A stretch of 64,000 nucleotides of DNA from Meiothermus cerbereus DSM 11376 (GCF_000620065.1 NZ_JHVI01000020.1:1-64000), one strand, 5' to 3'; shown: positions 28,041 through 38,467, counted from the stretch's first letter. The notes: generated by a model from the letters alone, not told the origin. Numbers and translations are program-made.

Positions 28041-28062
28041 TTGTACCTGATACAATGAGGTT
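28041..28062 (+). promoter_or_regulatory. mntA promoter with overlapping palindrome (leaderless)
   Basis: TACAAT (28051-28056) lies exactly six bases before the mntA ATG, the geometry of leaderless Deinococcus-Thermus promoters. The inverted repeat TTGTA-CCTGA-TACAA (28041-28055) overlaps this -10 box and is a candidate autoregulatory operator. No strong -35 was seen. Confidence 0.5.
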
Positions 28063-28356
28063 ATGGCTGTGGTGCTGCCTGACCTGGTTGCCAAGCGCGA
28101 GGCGATTCTCGAGCTTGCACGTAAGCATGGCGCTTCAGAGGTACGCGTTATTGGGTCGGTGGCACGTGGAGAGGCTGACGAGCGCAGCGATATCGATTTT
28201 CTAGTTCGTCTCGAGTCGGGCCGAAGCCTTTGGGATTTGGGCGGATTAATTGCTGACCTCGAGGATTTACTGGGTTGTAAAGTAGATGTCGTGCCAGAGG
28301 ACTGGCTACGCCCACAAGTGCGAGAGCGAGCATTAGAAGATGCAAGACCGATATGA
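28063..28356 (+). CDS. mntA: MntA-type nucleotidyltransferase antitoxin
   Basis: Minimal nucleotidyltransferase of 97 aa. The active-site signature GSVARGEADERSDID is an exact GSx10DxD motif. In HepT-MntA (type VII) toxin-antitoxin pairs this enzyme adds AMP groups to a tyrosine of the HepT toxin and so silences it. The gene overlaps the hepT-like gene by four bases (ATGA). It is oriented opposite to the surrounding hpa genes and its start has leaderless-promoter geometry. Family assignment is strong; activity as antitoxin is inferred from the pairing. Confidence 0.88.
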   Translation: MAVVLPDLVAKREAILELARKHGASEVRVIGSVARGEADERSDIDFLVRLESGRSLWDLGGLIADLEDLLGCKVDVVPEDWLRPQVRERALEDARPI

Positions 28357-28691
28357 GGGATGATCGTCTGCGGTATCAGGATGTACTGGATGCAGTTGGT
28401 CAGATTCGCAAATATGCCTCGGTCAGTCAAGAGACCTTTTTTGCCGATGAGATGCTGCAGGTCTGGGTGATTCACCATTTGCAAATCGTGGGCGAAGCCT
28501 TGGCCGGCTTGTCTGAGATGGAACGTGCCAACAATGAGAGCTGGGCCAGGCCGGTTATTGCTACCCGCAACGTGCTGGTGCACCGATACTTTAAGGTGAA
28601 GCCGGAAGTGATCTGGAACATTGTCAAGAATCACCTTGACGACCTCGAGGCTCAAGTTCGGGCCGCGATGGCCAAGCTGCCACCAGAATAG
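28353..28691 (+). CDS. hepT: HepT-type HEPN ribonuclease toxin
   Basis: HEPN/DUF86 protein of 112 aa. RNVLVHRYF contains the Rx4H RNase motif and the following x-Tyr (Rx4HxY) that is the AMP-acceptor in HepT toxins. HepT cleaves RNA (tRNA 3' ends in one studied case) when not AMPylated. It is translationally coupled to mntA by an ATGA overlap and ends two bases from the convergent hpaG stop. All known functional motifs are intact, so the pair is probably active. Confidence 0.88.
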   Translation: MRDDRLRYQDVLDAVGQIRKYASVSQETFFADEMLQVWVIHHLQIVGEALAGLSEMERANNESWARPVIATRNVLVHRYFKVKPEVIWNIVKNHLDDLEAQVRAAMAKLPPE

Positions 28692-28693
28692 AC

Positions 28694-29488
28694 TCATAAC
28701 ACTAAACTCCTATCGCCCTCTTCAGAGATTAGTGGCTCGGCTTCCTCGGTCTCCCACTCGATGGGGTTTTCCAGCGCGCCCAGCCCCTCGATTTCCATCC
28801 GCATCACGTCGCCTGGATGTACCTGGGAGATGCCCTTGGGGGTCCCGGTCAGGAGGACGTCGCCTGGCTCCAGGGTCATGAAGCGGCTGATAAACTCGAT
28901 GATCTCCGGAATCGAGAAAATCATGCCCTGGGTGCTGGCCTCCTGGCGCAGCTCATTGTTGACGTAAGCCCGCATCTTCAGGTTGTGGGGTTCGGGAACC
29001 TCGTCGGCGGTAACGTAATAAGGCCCCAGCGGGCCAAAGGTATCCCAGCCCTTGCCCCGGATGGGCGGGCGGAAGGTGTTGGTGACGTAGTCCCGCACCA
29101 CCAGGTCGTTGGCGATGGTGTAGCCGCCCACGTAGTCCAGGGCGTCTTTGGCCTTAACCCGGCGGGCATGGCGCCCCATAATCACGGCCAGCTCGCACTC
29201 GAAGTGCATGAAGCGGGCCCCCTGGGGGTAGATCACCGTGCCCTTATGGGGCAGCAGGCTGGTGTTGGGCTTCCAGAACAAAGCCGGTTCGCTGGGGCGC
29301 TTGAGGCCAAATTCGTCGGCGTGCTCGGCAAAGTTGAGCGCCAGGGCCATCACTTTTCCGGGCTGTACCGGTAGCAGCCACTGTACCGCCTCGGGGTGGT
29401 GGGCTTCACCGGCATGGTCTACCAGCATGCCGTCCTGCAAACGCCCTTGCAGAAGGCGGCCTTGGGAGAGAAAACGGGCGAGTTTCAT
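28694..29488 (-). CDS. hpaG: FAH-family HpaG-type decarboxylase/isomerase
   Basis: Single-domain fumarylacetoacetate hydrolase-family protein (264 aa). The metal-binding motif is seen in FECELAVIMG with two glutamates, and VGGYTIANDLVVRD plus LLTGTPKGI are conserved family stretches. In 4-hydroxyphenylacetate degradation HpaG decarboxylates 5-oxopent-3-ene-1,2,5-tricarboxylate and isomerises the product. The E. coli enzyme has two FAH modules; here there is one, as in two-gene (HpaG1/HpaG2) systems, and no second copy is in the window. It follows the DHDPS-like gene by six bases. Confidence 0.85.
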   Translation of the reverse strand: MKLARFLSQGRLLQGRLQDGMLVDHAGEAHHPEAVQWLLPVQPGKVMALALNFAEHADEFGLKRPSEPALFWKPNTSLLPHKGTVIYPQGARFMHFECELAVIMGRHARRVKAKDALDYVGGYTIANDLVVRDYVTNTFRPPIRGKGWDTFGPLGPYYVTADEVPEPHNLKMRAYVNNELRQEASTQGMIFSIPEIIEFISRFMTLEPGDVLLTGTPKGISQVHPGDVMRMEIEGLGALENPIEWETEEAEPLISEEGDRSLVL

Positions 29489-29494
29489 AGTGTG

Positions 29495-30436
29495 CTAGAC
29501 ATACTGCTTTCCAGAGGGGTCGGGAAGCACGGGCGGGTGTCCTTCCTTGGCAGGAATCAGGCCATACGACTCGGCCATGCGGCGCAACCGGGCCTCGATC
29601 TCGGGGGTGGTGGGGCCCAGGGGTTCGCGCCACTCCTTCTGGCACAGGCCCATCCAGGACAACACGGTTTTGAGGGGGATGGGGTTGGTGTCCCAGAAGA
29701 CTGCGTCGTTGGCCTCGAGGCCGTAGTAGTGGAGCTCGAGGGCCTCCTTATAGCGGCCCTCCAGGGTGAGCTGGCACATCTGAGCGGTTTCCTTGGGCAG
29801 CCAGTTGGCCGTAGCGGCGATGGTCCCCACCGCCCCCACGCACATCATGGGGAAGGTCAGGGCCTCGAGGCCGCAGTACACGCTAAAGTCCCGCCCCACC
29901 CGGCGCAAAAGCTCCGAAACATACTCCACGTCCTTGGAGGAGTGCTTGAGGCCCACTACGTTTTTGAAATCCCGCCGCAGGCGGGCCACTGTCTCGACCT
30001 TGATCTCGATGCCGGCCCGGCCCGGAATGTTGTAGAGCACGATGGGCATCTGGGGCACGGCCTGGGCCACCTGACCAAAAAAGCGGTAGAGCCCTTCCTG
30101 GTTGGGCTTGATGTAGTAGGGGGTGATGACCAACGCACCCTGCGCCCCCATCTTGTAGGCTGCGGTGGTGATGTCCAGGGTCTCGTCGAGGCGCAGGGTT
30201 CCGGTGCCAGCCAAGAGGGGTACGCGCCCCCGGATGAAGCGCAGCGCCAGCTCAATCAGGTACTTGCGCTCCTCCACGCTCAAAGTACCGGGCTCGCCGG
30301 TGGTACCGCCCACGCTCAGGGCGTGGGAGCCGGCCTCAATCTGCCGCTCGATGAGCCGCTCGAACGCGGCCTCGTCGATTACACCGTTTCTAAACGGTGT
30401 TACCAGGGGTACGATGCTGCCTTTGAACTCGACCAT
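29495..30436 (-). CDS. Dihydrodipicolinate synthase/N-acetylneuraminate lyase-family aldolase
   Basis: Class I (Schiff-base) pyruvate aldolase of 313 aa. GGTTGEPGTLS near residue 44 corresponds to the GTTGE carboxylate-binding motif, YNIPGRAG holds the catalytic tyrosine, and VGLKHSS the Schiff-base lysine. It could be a true DapA, but its position as first gene after hpaR and before hpaG suggests it serves as the pyruvate-releasing aldolase of the hpa pathway, the job of the unrelated class II HpaI in E. coli. RBS AAAGGAG. Family is certain; the pathway role is inference. Confidence 0.82.
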   Translation of the reverse strand: MVEFKGSIVPLVTPFRNGVIDEAAFERLIERQIEAGSHALSVGGTTGEPGTLSVEERKYLIELALRFIRGRVPLLAGTGTLRLDETLDITTAAYKMGAQGALVITPYYIKPNQEGLYRFFGQVAQAVPQMPIVLYNIPGRAGIEIKVETVARLRRDFKNVVGLKHSSKDVEYVSELLRRVGRDFSVYCGLEALTFPMMCVGAVGTIAATANWLPKETAQMCQLTLEGRYKEALELHYYGLEANDAVFWDTNPIPLKTVLSWMGLCQKEWREPLGPTTPEIEARLRRMAESYGLIPAKEGHPPVLPDPSGKQYV

Positions 30437-30505
30437 TGCACTCCTTTATGGATATGTAGCCCAGGTTGCTTACTGCCCGACTTCAGATAGTTAATATGTT
30501 AAGTA

Positions 30506-30547
30506 AAACTATAGCATAGTTTGCAAGCCCCGGTACACCGGTACAAT
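30506..30547. promoter_or_regulatory. hpaR/hpa divergent control region with palindrome
   Basis: AAACTAT-AGC-ATAGTTT (30506-30522) is a perfect 7-bp inverted repeat between the divergent hpaR and aldolase genes. A TACAAT box (30542-30547) with TTTGCA 16 bases upstream could drive hpaR; the palindrome abuts this -35. Placement fits autorepression and control of the hpa operon by the MarR-type HpaR, but binding is inferred. Confidence 0.5.
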
Positions 30548-30564
30548 TGTCCCTTCCAACGATT

Positions 30565-31038
30565 ATGGCCACGATTCTTCCCCCAGACCCCTCCACCCGA
30601 CTGCTGCGCGACCTCACACACTCGCTGCCGATGGCCCTGTTGCGTACCCGCGAGGCGGTGGTGCAGCGCTTTCGCTCCGTGCTCAGCCGCCACGGTCTGA
30701 CCGAGCAACAGTGGCGCATCCTGCGGGCGCTGGATGGGCGCGATGGACTCGAGGTATCCCTCCTGGCCGAGCAATGCCGGATTCTACTGCCCAGCATGAC
30801 CGGCATTTTGAAGCGTATGGAAAGCCGGGGTCTGGTTCGGCGGGATGCCAACCAGGCCGATGGTCGCAGCACGCTGGTGCGCCTTACCGAGGCATCGCAG
30901 GCCCTGGTAGAGGGGATCAAGCCCGAGGTGGTAGAGGTTTATAAAGAGATCGAGCGCATCCTGGGTAAACGCAAGCTCGAGCAGCTCTACGCCCTGCTGG
31001 AAAAGCTCGAGGCGGGTCTGCTCGAGGGCCAGCGCTAA
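30565..31038 (+). CDS. hpaR: MarR-family regulator of homoprotocatechuate degradation
   Basis: Winged-helix MarR-type repressor (157 aa). The segments LTEQQWRILRAL and CRILLPSMTGILKRME closely match E. coli HpaR, which represses hpa genes and is released by 4-hydroxyphenylacetate. The recognition helix lies in SLLAEQCRILLPSMTGIL. A TTG at 30547 could give six more residues; ATG at 30565 was chosen as it falls after the likely transcription start. Divergent from the aldolase-hpaG genes, as expected for an operon regulator. Confidence 0.88.
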   Translation: MATILPPDPSTRLLRDLTHSLPMALLRTREAVVQRFRSVLSRHGLTEQQWRILRALDGRDGLEVSLLAEQCRILLPSMTGILKRMESRGLVRRDANQADGRSTLVRLTEASQALVEGIKPEVVEVYKEIERILGKRKLEQLYALLEKLEAGLLEGQR

Positions 31039-31047
31039 CTGCGGCCC

Positions 31048-31623
31048 CTAAGACTGTGAAGTGAAGGCCAAGAGCCAGGCTTCATCGCGTGGCGGCTGGA
31101 ACTCTCCCTTTAGCATGCCAAACAGGTGCACATCCTCTTTGATGCCCTGCCGGGTTTCGTGCTGGCGCAAAACCCCTTCCCGCTTGAAGCCCAGTTTCTC
31201 TACCAGGCCCAGCATCCGGCTGTTGGAGCTGTGGACTTCGGCGGTGATGCGCTCCAGGCCCAGCTCGCTAAAGCCGTGCTCGAGCATCTGTAAGCCAGCA
31301 GCATACCCCACCCCCTGCCCCCGGTGGGTTTCGTCGCCGATGGCAATACGCAGGCGGGCCCGTTTTTCCAAGGGGTTGAGTTCGCGCAGATCCACAAACC
31401 CCACCAGATGGCCTTCGGGGTGCTCGGGGGTCGCGACCACGATGCCCTTGCGCACCAGGTCTACGGGGGGGTTGTTGAGCAGCCGCACGAACCAGTCCTG
31501 CAACTGTTCGGCGGGGAGACCCACCGGCCAGCCGTTGGCCAGGCAAAAAGCCTCGTCGCGGCTCCACTCGAGCACACGCGGCAGGTCGCTCATGACCAGG
31601 GGGCGCAGGTGCACTTCTAGCAT
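31048..31623 (-). CDS. RimJ/RimL-type GNAT acetyltransferase
   Basis: Acetyltransferase of 191 aa with the acetyl-CoA loop HRGQGVGYAAGLQ and the ending NSRMLGLVEKLGFKREGVLR seen in RimJ/RimL-like enzymes that acetylate N-termini or small molecules. GAGGA precedes the ATG. It converges on hpaR with a nine-base gap and has no functional link to it that I can see. Confidence 0.82.
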   Translation of the reverse strand: MLEVHLRPLVMSDLPRVLEWSRDEAFCLANGWPVGLPAEQLQDWFVRLLNNPPVDLVRKGIVVATPEHPEGHLVGFVDLRELNPLEKRARLRIAIGDETHRGQGVGYAAGLQMLEHGFSELGLERITAEVHSSNSRMLGLVEKLGFKREGVLRQHETRQGIKEDVHLFGMLKGEFQPPRDEAWLLAFTSQS

Positions 31624-31752
31624 AGTTCCTCTACCTTACACTGCCCGGCGTCGTTCTAGGGTGAACCTTACCAGTATTTACGCCAAGTCCCGTGGTTTTA
31701 TGTTGAGGTTACGCCAATTCTAGCTTTTTAGAAACGCCACCCGAAAGCGGCT

Positions 31753-31781
31753 TTGACCTTTGGCCCAGCCCGCGCTAGGCT
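31753..31781 (+). promoter_or_regulatory. Promoter of the ABC-F gene (leaderless)
   Basis: TTGACC (31753-31758) and TAGGCT (31776-31781) are separated by exactly 17 bases. The GTG start follows nine bases after the -10 box, so the mRNA would begin at or next to the start codon. Confidence 0.7.
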
Positions 31782-31790
31782 TGAGGGGTT

Positions 31791-33893
31791 GTGTCGCGAC
31801 CTCGAGTCCTGTTGCGCTTACACCAAGCCGAGAAGGCCTATGGCGAGCGGGTTTTGTTCAAAAAGGCCGATTTCTGGCTGACCTCGCTCGAGCGGGCGGC
31901 CCTGGTGGGGCCTAACGGGGCGGGGAAGAGCACCCTGTTTCAAATCCTGAGCGGGGGTCAGCCCCTGGATCAGGGGCGGTTACTGCGTCTGTCGGATGTG
32001 CGGGTGTTCTACCTGCCCCAGGACTTTCGCCCCCCTGCGGGAACCGTCTATGGCCTGGCTTATGCCACAACCCCTTTGCACCGGGCCGAACTGGAACTTC
32101 AGCACACGCCACCCGAATACGCGGGCGAGGCCTGGAGCCGTATCCGGGAGCTGTCTTTCTGGAAAGGCCGGGTGGCCCGTACCCTGGCCGAGTTTGGCCT
32201 TAGCGAACTGTGGGATCAATCCACCGAAAAGCTATCTGGCGGCGAGGCGGTGCGGCTGGGCCTGGCCATGGCCTTTCTCTCCGGGGCCGAGGTGCTATTG
32301 CTTGACGAGCCAACCACCCACCTGGACTTGCGTATGCGGTTGCGCCTGGAAGAGCTGCTGCTGGCCTATCCTGGGGCCGTAGGGCTGATTTCCCACGACC
32401 GGGCCCTCTTGCGCCGGGTGGCTTCCACGGTCTACCACCTGGAGGCCGGTCAGCTGCTTCGCTTGCCGGGCGGCTACCGGGCCTATCTGCAGGAGCGCGA
32501 GCGTATCCGGCGAACCCTGGAAAAAGCCCGCTACGAGGCAGAAAAAGAGCGCGAACGGCTGCTGCAAGTGCTGCCCGACCAGAGGCGTCCCGGTGTGGAT
32601 CGTCGCAAGAGCGAAAAGGCGGTGTTGCAAACCCGGGCCGAGCGCATACAAGTACCCGAGCCGCTTCCCCCCGAGCGCCGCTGGAGCCTGGAAATGGCCG
32701 CCGAGGGAACCCCCAGACTGGTGCTCGAGGCCAGAGGATTGACGAAATCGTATCCGAGCCGCGGGGTGGTGATCCGCCAGGCCACCCTGCGCATCTTCCG
32801 GGGCGACCGGATCGCCTTAGTAGGGGCCAACGGGGCGGGCAAGACCACCCTGCTACGCTTGCTGCTTTCCCGAGAATTCCCGGATGCAGGAGAGCGGACG
32901 CTGGGCTATGGGGTGAGCACCGCCTACCTCGATCAGCTCTACCACGGCCTGGAGCCCGACCTTCCGCTTTTTGAGCAGTTTGCCGCGCGATTTGGCGAGG
33001 CGCGCGCGGCGGCCTTGCTGGGCCGCATGGGCTTCAGGCCGCCTCACTGGCACGACATACCCCGAAGTTTTTCTGGGGGCGAGCGGGCCAGGGCCGGCCT
33101 GGCCTTGCTGGGGGCTTTGCGGATCGGTTTGCTGGTGATGGACGAGCCCACCAACCATATCGAGCTCGAGCTCCTAGAGGCCCTCGAGCGGGCCCTGGCC
33201 GACTACCCCGGTACGCTGGTTTTTGTCTCCCATGACCGGGAGCTCGTCCAAAAAGTAGCCACCCGCTTCTGGGGCCTCGAGGACGGGGTGCTGGTGGAGT
33301 ACCCCACCTACACCGAGGCCGAGGCGGCCATGCTGGGCAAGCCCGCTGTGCGGCTAAACCCCTTCGGCGAGATGGCCCTGGAAGAAGAGCCGCCCATCGA
33401 GGAACAGGACCTCGAGCAAGCGCGCGTGGCTTTGATGGAGCGCCTTTATGAGCCTGGCCTGACCGAGCGCACCCGCGCTCGGCTGCGCGCCGACCTGCTG
33501 GCGCTGGAAGAGATCCTCTTTCAGCAGTATGCCCGCGACTATTTTCGGCCCTACCCCTACCGCCACCGTGCACGGCAGGAGGGCCTGGAGGTGTTTGCCG
33601 AGGAAGAGTTGGGTCTGTGGCAGTTTTGGAGCCGCGAAGAGGTCTGCTGGGGCCAGCTTTCCCAGGGCGTGCTGCTGCTGGAAGACCTGCCCAGCCCTAG
33701 GCTCTTACGGTCGGTGTTACGGATAGCCTTTGAGCTCGAGGACATCCAGGTGGTGCGTGTGGGCCGTCGGAGCTTTGGCCGGAGTGGCTACCTGAAGCAG
33801 TGGGCCGAACAGGGCTCGCCTGTTCCGAATAAGCCGAGCCCAGCAAACAAGCTGCGCACTCCTCGCAGAAGGCGGAAGGGCCACAAGCCCTAG
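31791..33893 (+). CDS. ABC-F family ATPase
   Basis: Soluble protein of 700 aa with two ABC ATPase domains and no membrane segment. Domain 1: Walker A GPNGAGKST, signature LSGGEAVRL, Walker B LLLDEPTTHLD. Domain 2: GANGAGKTT, FSGGERARAG, LVMDEPTNHIE. The linker between them (about 230-300) is long, charged and helical, like the P-site tRNA interaction motif of ABC-F factors that act on the ribosome. A C-terminal extension of about 140 residues follows domain 2, ending in a basic tail; I do not recognise it. GTG start with a leaderless promoter. Which ABC-F subfamily is unclear. Confidence 0.88.
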   Translation: MSRPRVLLRLHQAEKAYGERVLFKKADFWLTSLERAALVGPNGAGKSTLFQILSGGQPLDQGRLLRLSDVRVFYLPQDFRPPAGTVYGLAYATTPLHRAELELQHTPPEYAGEAWSRIRELSFWKGRVARTLAEFGLSELWDQSTEKLSGGEAVRLGLAMAFLSGAEVLLLDEPTTHLDLRMRLRLEELLLAYPGAVGLISHDRALLRRVASTVYHLEAGQLLRLPGGYRAYLQERERIRRTLEKARYEAEKERERLLQVLPDQRRPGVDRRKSEKAVLQTRAERIQVPEPLPPERRWSLEMAAEGTPRLVLEARGLTKSYPSRGVVIRQATLRIFRGDRIALVGANGAGKTTLLRLLLSREFPDAGERTLGYGVSTAYLDQLYHGLEPDLPLFEQFAARFGEARAAALLGRMGFRPPHWHDIPRSFSGGERARAGLALLGALRIGLLVMDEPTNHIELELLEALERALADYPGTLVFVSHDRELVQKVATRFWGLEDGVLVEYPTYTEAEAAMLGKPAVRLNPFGEMALEEEPPIEEQDLEQARVALMERLYEPGLTERTRARLRADLLALEEILFQQYARDYFRPYPYRHRARQEGLEVFAEEELGLWQFWSREEVCWGQLSQGVLLLEDLPSPRLLRSVLRIAFELEDIQVVRVGRRSFGRSGYLKQWAEQGSPVPNKPSPANKLRTPRRRRKGHKP

Positions 33894-34327
33894 CTCTGCG
33901 CTTCGCGCACCTGACGTTTGATGCGGGTCAGCACAGCCTGCAAACCTCTGAGCCGCAGGGGGGTGATGATCTCCTCAAGCCGGGCCAGGGTATAGAAGTC
34001 CTCCGGCACGCCCAGCACGGCCTCGGGGCTTTCGCCCTCCAGCCCTTCGGCCAGCAGCCCAGCAAAAGCCCGCACGGTGGGGGCTTCTTTGGGGGCGTCA
34101 AAAAACAGGTGCACCTGGTTGTCCTTTAGCTCGGCGTGTACAAAAAAGGGTGTGGTGCACTCGTGCACCTGCTCGAGCTTGCCCTGCATCCCTTCCGGCA
34201 AGGAGGGCATCTTCTTAGCAAACTCCAGCAGCATCTCGGTTTTGATGACCTTCGGGACACTTCCCAGCATCTGCACGACGCTTTGAAGTTTGGGGGGCAA
34301 CTGCGCCAGGCGCTCTTCAGCAGTCAT
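33890..34327 (-). CDS. sufE: SufE-family sulfur acceptor protein
   Basis: SufE-like protein (145 aa). Family members take persulfide sulfur from cysteine desulfurase SufS and pass it to the Fe-S cluster scaffold. The acceptor cysteine is in HECTTPFFVHAEL; the N-terminal PKVIKTEMLLEFAKKMP and central FAGLLAEGL match the fold. No other suf gene is nearby. Its stop overlaps that of the convergent ABC-F gene by four bases. Confidence 0.88.
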   Translation of the reverse strand: MTAEERLAQLPPKLQSVVQMLGSVPKVIKTEMLLEFAKKMPSLPEGMQGKLEQVHECTTPFFVHAELKDNQVHLFFDAPKEAPTVRAFAGLLAEGLEGESPEAVLGVPEDFYTLARLEEIITPLRLRGLQAVLTRIKRQVREAQS

Positions 34328-34386
34328 AGGTATCAGGCTATCGGATGGGGGATAAAGGGTCTAGGGTTTTGTGCACGAAGCAGGGG

Positions 34387-34650
34387 TTATACGCTCTGCT
34401 GCACCAGCTTGAACAAATCCCGGCCCAGGTCGGCATAGTTGCGCACGTGCCCGGCCTGGCTGCCATAAGCCAGGTATAGGACACGGTGAATGGCGGCGGC
34501 AGCCTCCTCAGCGGAATGTACAAGAGCGAGCTGCTCTACCACCTCGGCCACCACCGGCCCATATAACTGCTCGAGCGGGGCCAGCTCCCCTAAGCCCAGG
34601 GGGTCGTAGATTTGCAGATAGGTCTGAACCTGCGCGGCCAAGTCTGGCAT
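34387..34650 (-). CDS. Small helical protein, unknown
   Basis: An 87-aa mainly helical, acidic protein (many Leu, Ala, Glu; no Cys) that I do not recognise. It lies between sufE and a lipoprotein gene on the same strand with gaps of 59 and 18 bases. The codon use matches its neighbours and the frame is free of competing genes, which supports it as real. No motif, signal peptide or membrane segment is visible. Confidence 0.6.
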   Translation of the reverse strand: MPDLAAQVQTYLQIYDPLGLGELAPLEQLYGPVVAEVVEQLALVHSAEEAAAAIHRVLYLAYGSQAGHVRNYADLGRDLFKLVQQSV

Positions 34651-34668
34651 GGCTGGATACCTCTGACC

Positions 34669-35349
34669 CTATGGTGCGGGGCTGACGGAAAAGTTGGCGC
34701 TCTCGCCCAGCGCCATGTTGAACTTGCCCCCAGGAACCACAGGGGGATCGGCGGCGATGTTGCTGCTGGCAGCATAAACTTCCACCCCGTATTGGTCGCT
34801 AGGATTCAAGTTCAGGCTGCTAAAGGTGGTGCTGAGCGAGGTCACCCTGGCACTGGCGACCACGGCGTTGGTGGTGCGGTTGACCAGCCGCACCAAAAAC
34901 CCGCTGGCCCCCAAAACCGCGTTCCAGGAGGCCGTTACCGACTTGGTGGTGGGATTAGGGACGATGCTTACGGTGGGCTGCGCTAAAGTGCTGTTGGCGT
35001 CTACATTCACCGAGACCTGTTCGGTCTGGCCGTCAATAACTGCAGAAATCATATAGGTTCCGCTGGTTAGGGTTTGAGCGGCATTCCATCCCATCTCCCA
35101 CCAGACCCCCGAGGGGGTGCGGGCTGAGGCGCTTTGCAGGGTGATGCTCTCGCTGTAACCGCCTGGACCGCTTACATTTACGGTGATGCTCGTAGGCTGC
35201 TGCTGGGGCCGTAGAACCAGCACATACGAGCGCCCCGTGGTAGCGGCTTGGTAGGTTCCGATAGAGGCCTGAAGCTTAGCCTGGGGGGCGCTCGAGCACC
35301 CGCTCAATAAACCCAACGCTGTGATTCCGGCGAGCAGATAATGTTTCAC
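34669..35349 (-). CDS. Lipoprotein with fibronectin type III-like region, unknown
   Basis: A 226-aa predicted lipoprotein: signal peptide followed by the lipobox LSGC (Cys18). The middle (about 30-110) looks like a beta-sandwich; residues about 125-205 (VTASWNAVLGASGFLVRLVN and ADPP-rich end) resemble a fibronectin type III domain. Probably a surface-exposed or periplasmic binding protein; no enzyme motif is visible. The role is unknown and the neighbours give no hint. Confidence 0.7.
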   Translation of the reverse strand: MKHYLLAGITALGLLSGCSSAPQAKLQASIGTYQAATTGRSYVLVLRPQQQPTSITVNVSGPGGYSESITLQSASARTPSGVWWEMGWNAAQTLTSGTYMISAVIDGQTEQVSVNVDANSTLAQPTVSIVPNPTTKSVTASWNAVLGASGFLVRLVNRTTNAVVASARVTSLSTTFSSLNLNPSDQYGVEVYAASSNIAADPPVVPGGKFNMALGESANFSVSPAP

Positions 35350-35431
35350 GCGACACCTCGAGCTCGTAGACTAAAACATTATTGTGAGAGCTGCCAAACA
35401 ATGCGCTCACATCGTGGGAAATCTCTGGCGA

Positions 35432-37306
<1,875 letters not shown>

Positions 37307-37366
37307 GCTGTTCACCTCCCAGTGAAGGGCCCTAAGCCCCCGGCAATGCCGGTACTACGGATGGGT

Positions 37367-38467
37367 TTAGCCCAACTTATGGGCCATCAGAACTTTGTGG
37401 CTGTTCACGGCCACGGTGCGCACGGTGGCAAAGCGCGCTTCGAGAAGGGGTTCGTAGGGGAGAAAGCGGTTTGCCACGAGATAAAATTTCCCGCCCCTCT
37501 CCAGGCGGGCGTAGGCGGCTTCGATAAATGCGGCGGCGGTTTCTAACACGACAAGCCCCCCCACGTGAAACGGGGGGTTCGAGACAATAGTAGCGAAAGT
37601 CTGGCCTGGTGTCAATGCGCTGTCCACATCGGAGTGCAGCACGGTGGCCTGTTCACCCAGATTCCTTTGGGCGCACAGCACGCTGGCCCAATCGTCCTCG
37701 AGGAGGGTCAGGCTCTGGGCCCGGTCTACCAGGGGGCGGCTGAGGGCGCCATAACCCCCGCCGATATCCAGCACGTGGCCGAGATCATGGGGTAGCTCGC
37801 GCAGCAGCATGGCGCTACCGGGGTCAATGTGTCCACCCGAAAAAACGCCTGGCAGGTAGTAAAAATGCCAGGTTTTGCCCGAGAATTGCCATTCAAAAGA
37901 CTGCCAGACCGGCGGCAGGTCTGGGGCAGGTTTTTCTTTTTCCAGCACGGCCAGGCGAAAAGCCCCCTCGCGGCGAACGAGGACACCATAGCCCAGCCAT
38001 TCCTGGGCCAGCTTGAAGTAGTGCTCGAAGCCCTTATCTTTGCTACCGGCAATCCACAGTCGCCCTCCAGTACGCAGGGCTCGAGCTGCACCCAGTAAGG
38101 ATAGTTCCACATAGCGGGTGCCCCGATTGGCAGGAAGAACCAGGGCCACCAGGTCTGCCGAGTGGGGCTCGGTTTCCCAGGGCAGGCCGCGCGTCACCCG
38201 CACGGAAGCCCCAAAACTGGCTTCCAGGCAGCGCAGGGAAGCCCTCGAGGTCTCGATGGCCTGTACTGTGAGCTCCTGCCGACGCAGGGCATGAGCAACT
38301 AGCCCGATGCCCGGATTGAGGTCGAGGGCGGTCTGGCCGTGGGGCTCCAGGTGGCCTGCCAGCAGCTCATAGGCAGGCTCCTGGGTGCCCCGTGCACCGG
38401 CTTTGGTATACAGGAAGCCACCTTTTACAGGGGTTTTGTGCAGGGTGTGGTAGACCTCGAGGCTCAT
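37367..38467 (-). CDS. rsmC: RsmC-like 16S rRNA guanine methyltransferase
   Basis: A two-domain class I methyltransferase of 366 aa. The C-terminal domain has the SAM motif LDIGGGYGALSRP and the catalytic SNPPFH motif of N2-guanine rRNA methyltransferases; the N-terminal domain is a degenerate copy (LDLNPGIGLVAHAL). This is the layout of RsmC, which makes m2G1207 in 16S rRNA, and the protein looks like the Thermus RsmC. The start overlaps tsaB by four bases. Specificity is inferred. Confidence 0.82.
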   Translation of the reverse strand: MSLEVYHTLHKTPVKGGFLYTKAGARGTQEPAYELLAGHLEPHGQTALDLNPGIGLVAHALRRQELTVQAIETSRASLRCLEASFGASVRVTRGLPWETEPHSADLVALVLPANRGTRYVELSLLGAARALRTGGRLWIAGSKDKGFEHYFKLAQEWLGYGVLVRREGAFRLAVLEKEKPAPDLPPVWQSFEWQFSGKTWHFYYLPGVFSGGHIDPGSAMLLRELPHDLGHVLDIGGGYGALSRPLVDRAQSLTLLEDDWASVLCAQRNLGEQATVLHSDVDSALTPGQTFATIVSNPPFHVGGLVVLETAAAFIEAAYARLERGGKFYLVANRFLPYEPLLEARFATVRTVAVNSHKVLMAHKLG

